Origin: Verrucomicrobiota bacterium
GTDB taxonomy: Bacteria > Verrucomicrobiota > Verrucomicrobiia > Chthoniobacterales > UBA10450
Assembly: GCA_003218525.1 (NCBI GenBank)
Contig: QHNU01000159.1
Span: 1-5,404, forward strand
Reading direction: 5' to 3'
Length of the DNA stretch: 5,404 nucleotides
Positions 5,253 through 5,404 of this stretch are shown one piece after another (within the stretch, counting starts at the first letter, position 1; each line of letters opens with the position of its first letter). Both the position numbers and the translations under genes were made by a program. Under the pieces are notes generated by a model that saw only the letters and a program-made list of their open reading frames with translations, was not told the origin of the DNA and did not search any database.

Positions 5253-5404
5253 TCAGATCAGAAATCTGCCAGATTCCATCACCTGTTCGCCATCGAACCA
5301 GATGTCAAAGTCGCGCCCAACGCAATCAATATGCGTTTTCGATTTCCAATTCGCGCCGGTGTGTTCGGCGTAGGGATGACCGAATGCGATATGGACACCG
5401 GGAA
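5253..5404 (-). CDS. C-terminus of an M29-like metallo-aminopeptidase (partial)
   Basis: The last 49 codons of a gene that enters from the right edge; the rest is outside the window. The peptide begins P-G-V-H-I-A-F-G-H-P-Y, then G-A-N-W-K-S-K-T-H-I-D-C-V at about 16-28, then F-D-I-W-F-D-G-E-Q-V at about 32-41, and ends E-S-G-R-F-L-I before TGA. The order 'H-x-A-x-G ... N-x-x-S-x-x-H-x-D ... x-D-G-E-x-V ... G-x-F' is that of the C-terminal end of family M29 aminopeptidases (AmpS/aminopeptidase T), where the His and Asp of S-x-x-H-x-D belong to the two-metal centre. These enzymes remove N-terminal residues from peptides in the cytosol. Identification rests on this short tail. The gene lies upstream of the ATP-grasp gene in the same direction, about 200 bases away with a repeat between. 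Confidence 0.72.
   Translation of the reverse strand, partial: PGVHIAFGHPYAEHTGANWKSKTHIDCVGRDFDIWFDGEQVMESGRFLI

Overview
The window looks like a chromosomal segment from a free-living Gram-negative bacterium. My best guess is a soil Verrucomicrobiota (Chthoniobacterales-like). This is an inference from a lipobox-bearing 3D-domain lipoprotein, the paired 'DLxPxxDxxGG' small peptides, and intergenic repeats with TGTAGCG/CGCTACA ends; no rRNA or marker gene confirms it. I see no tRNA, rRNA, CRISPR array, transposase or phage gene.

Layout. At about 161-488 (+) two very small, homologous genes lie one base apart and share a (I)x(V/L)xDLxPxxDxxGG...HQ motif followed by a Thr/Asn/Ser-rich tail. 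A strong intrinsic terminator at 505-539 follows directly. At 620-1402 (-) is a 3D-domain lipoprotein, probably a cell-wall-active envelope protein. It diverges from a full-length, highly conserved 2-amino-3-ketobutyrate CoA ligase (kbl, 1609-2796, +). A 125-bp palindrome-rich element (2792-2916) with 9-bp terminal inverted repeats follows kbl and even supplies its stop codon. A DUF3303-like small protein (2926-3195, +) starts 10 bases beyond it. Its stop codon overlaps that of a convergent cupin gene (3192-3539, -).

The right half is on the minus strand. In transcription order it holds the 3' end of an M29-like aminopeptidase (5253 to the window edge), a second TGTAGCG-ended element (5147-5224), an uncharacterised ATP-grasp-like protein (3857-5050), a repeat cluster, and the cupin. 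The last ~74 bp of the ATP-grasp gene occur a second time immediately upstream of the cupin, including a natural-looking stop codon. This suggests the two genes once formed a tight operon that was later split by about 309 bp of repeat-bearing DNA.

The genes do not form one obvious pathway. Kbl works in threonine/glycine interconversion, and the lipoprotein in the envelope. The aminopeptidase, ATP-grasp and cupin genes may form a peptide-related cluster, but no substrate can be read from the sequence. The best candidates for something undescribed are the tandem GG-motif peptide pair, the orphan ATP-grasp protein with its duplicated gene end, and the stop-codon-supplying mobile repeats.
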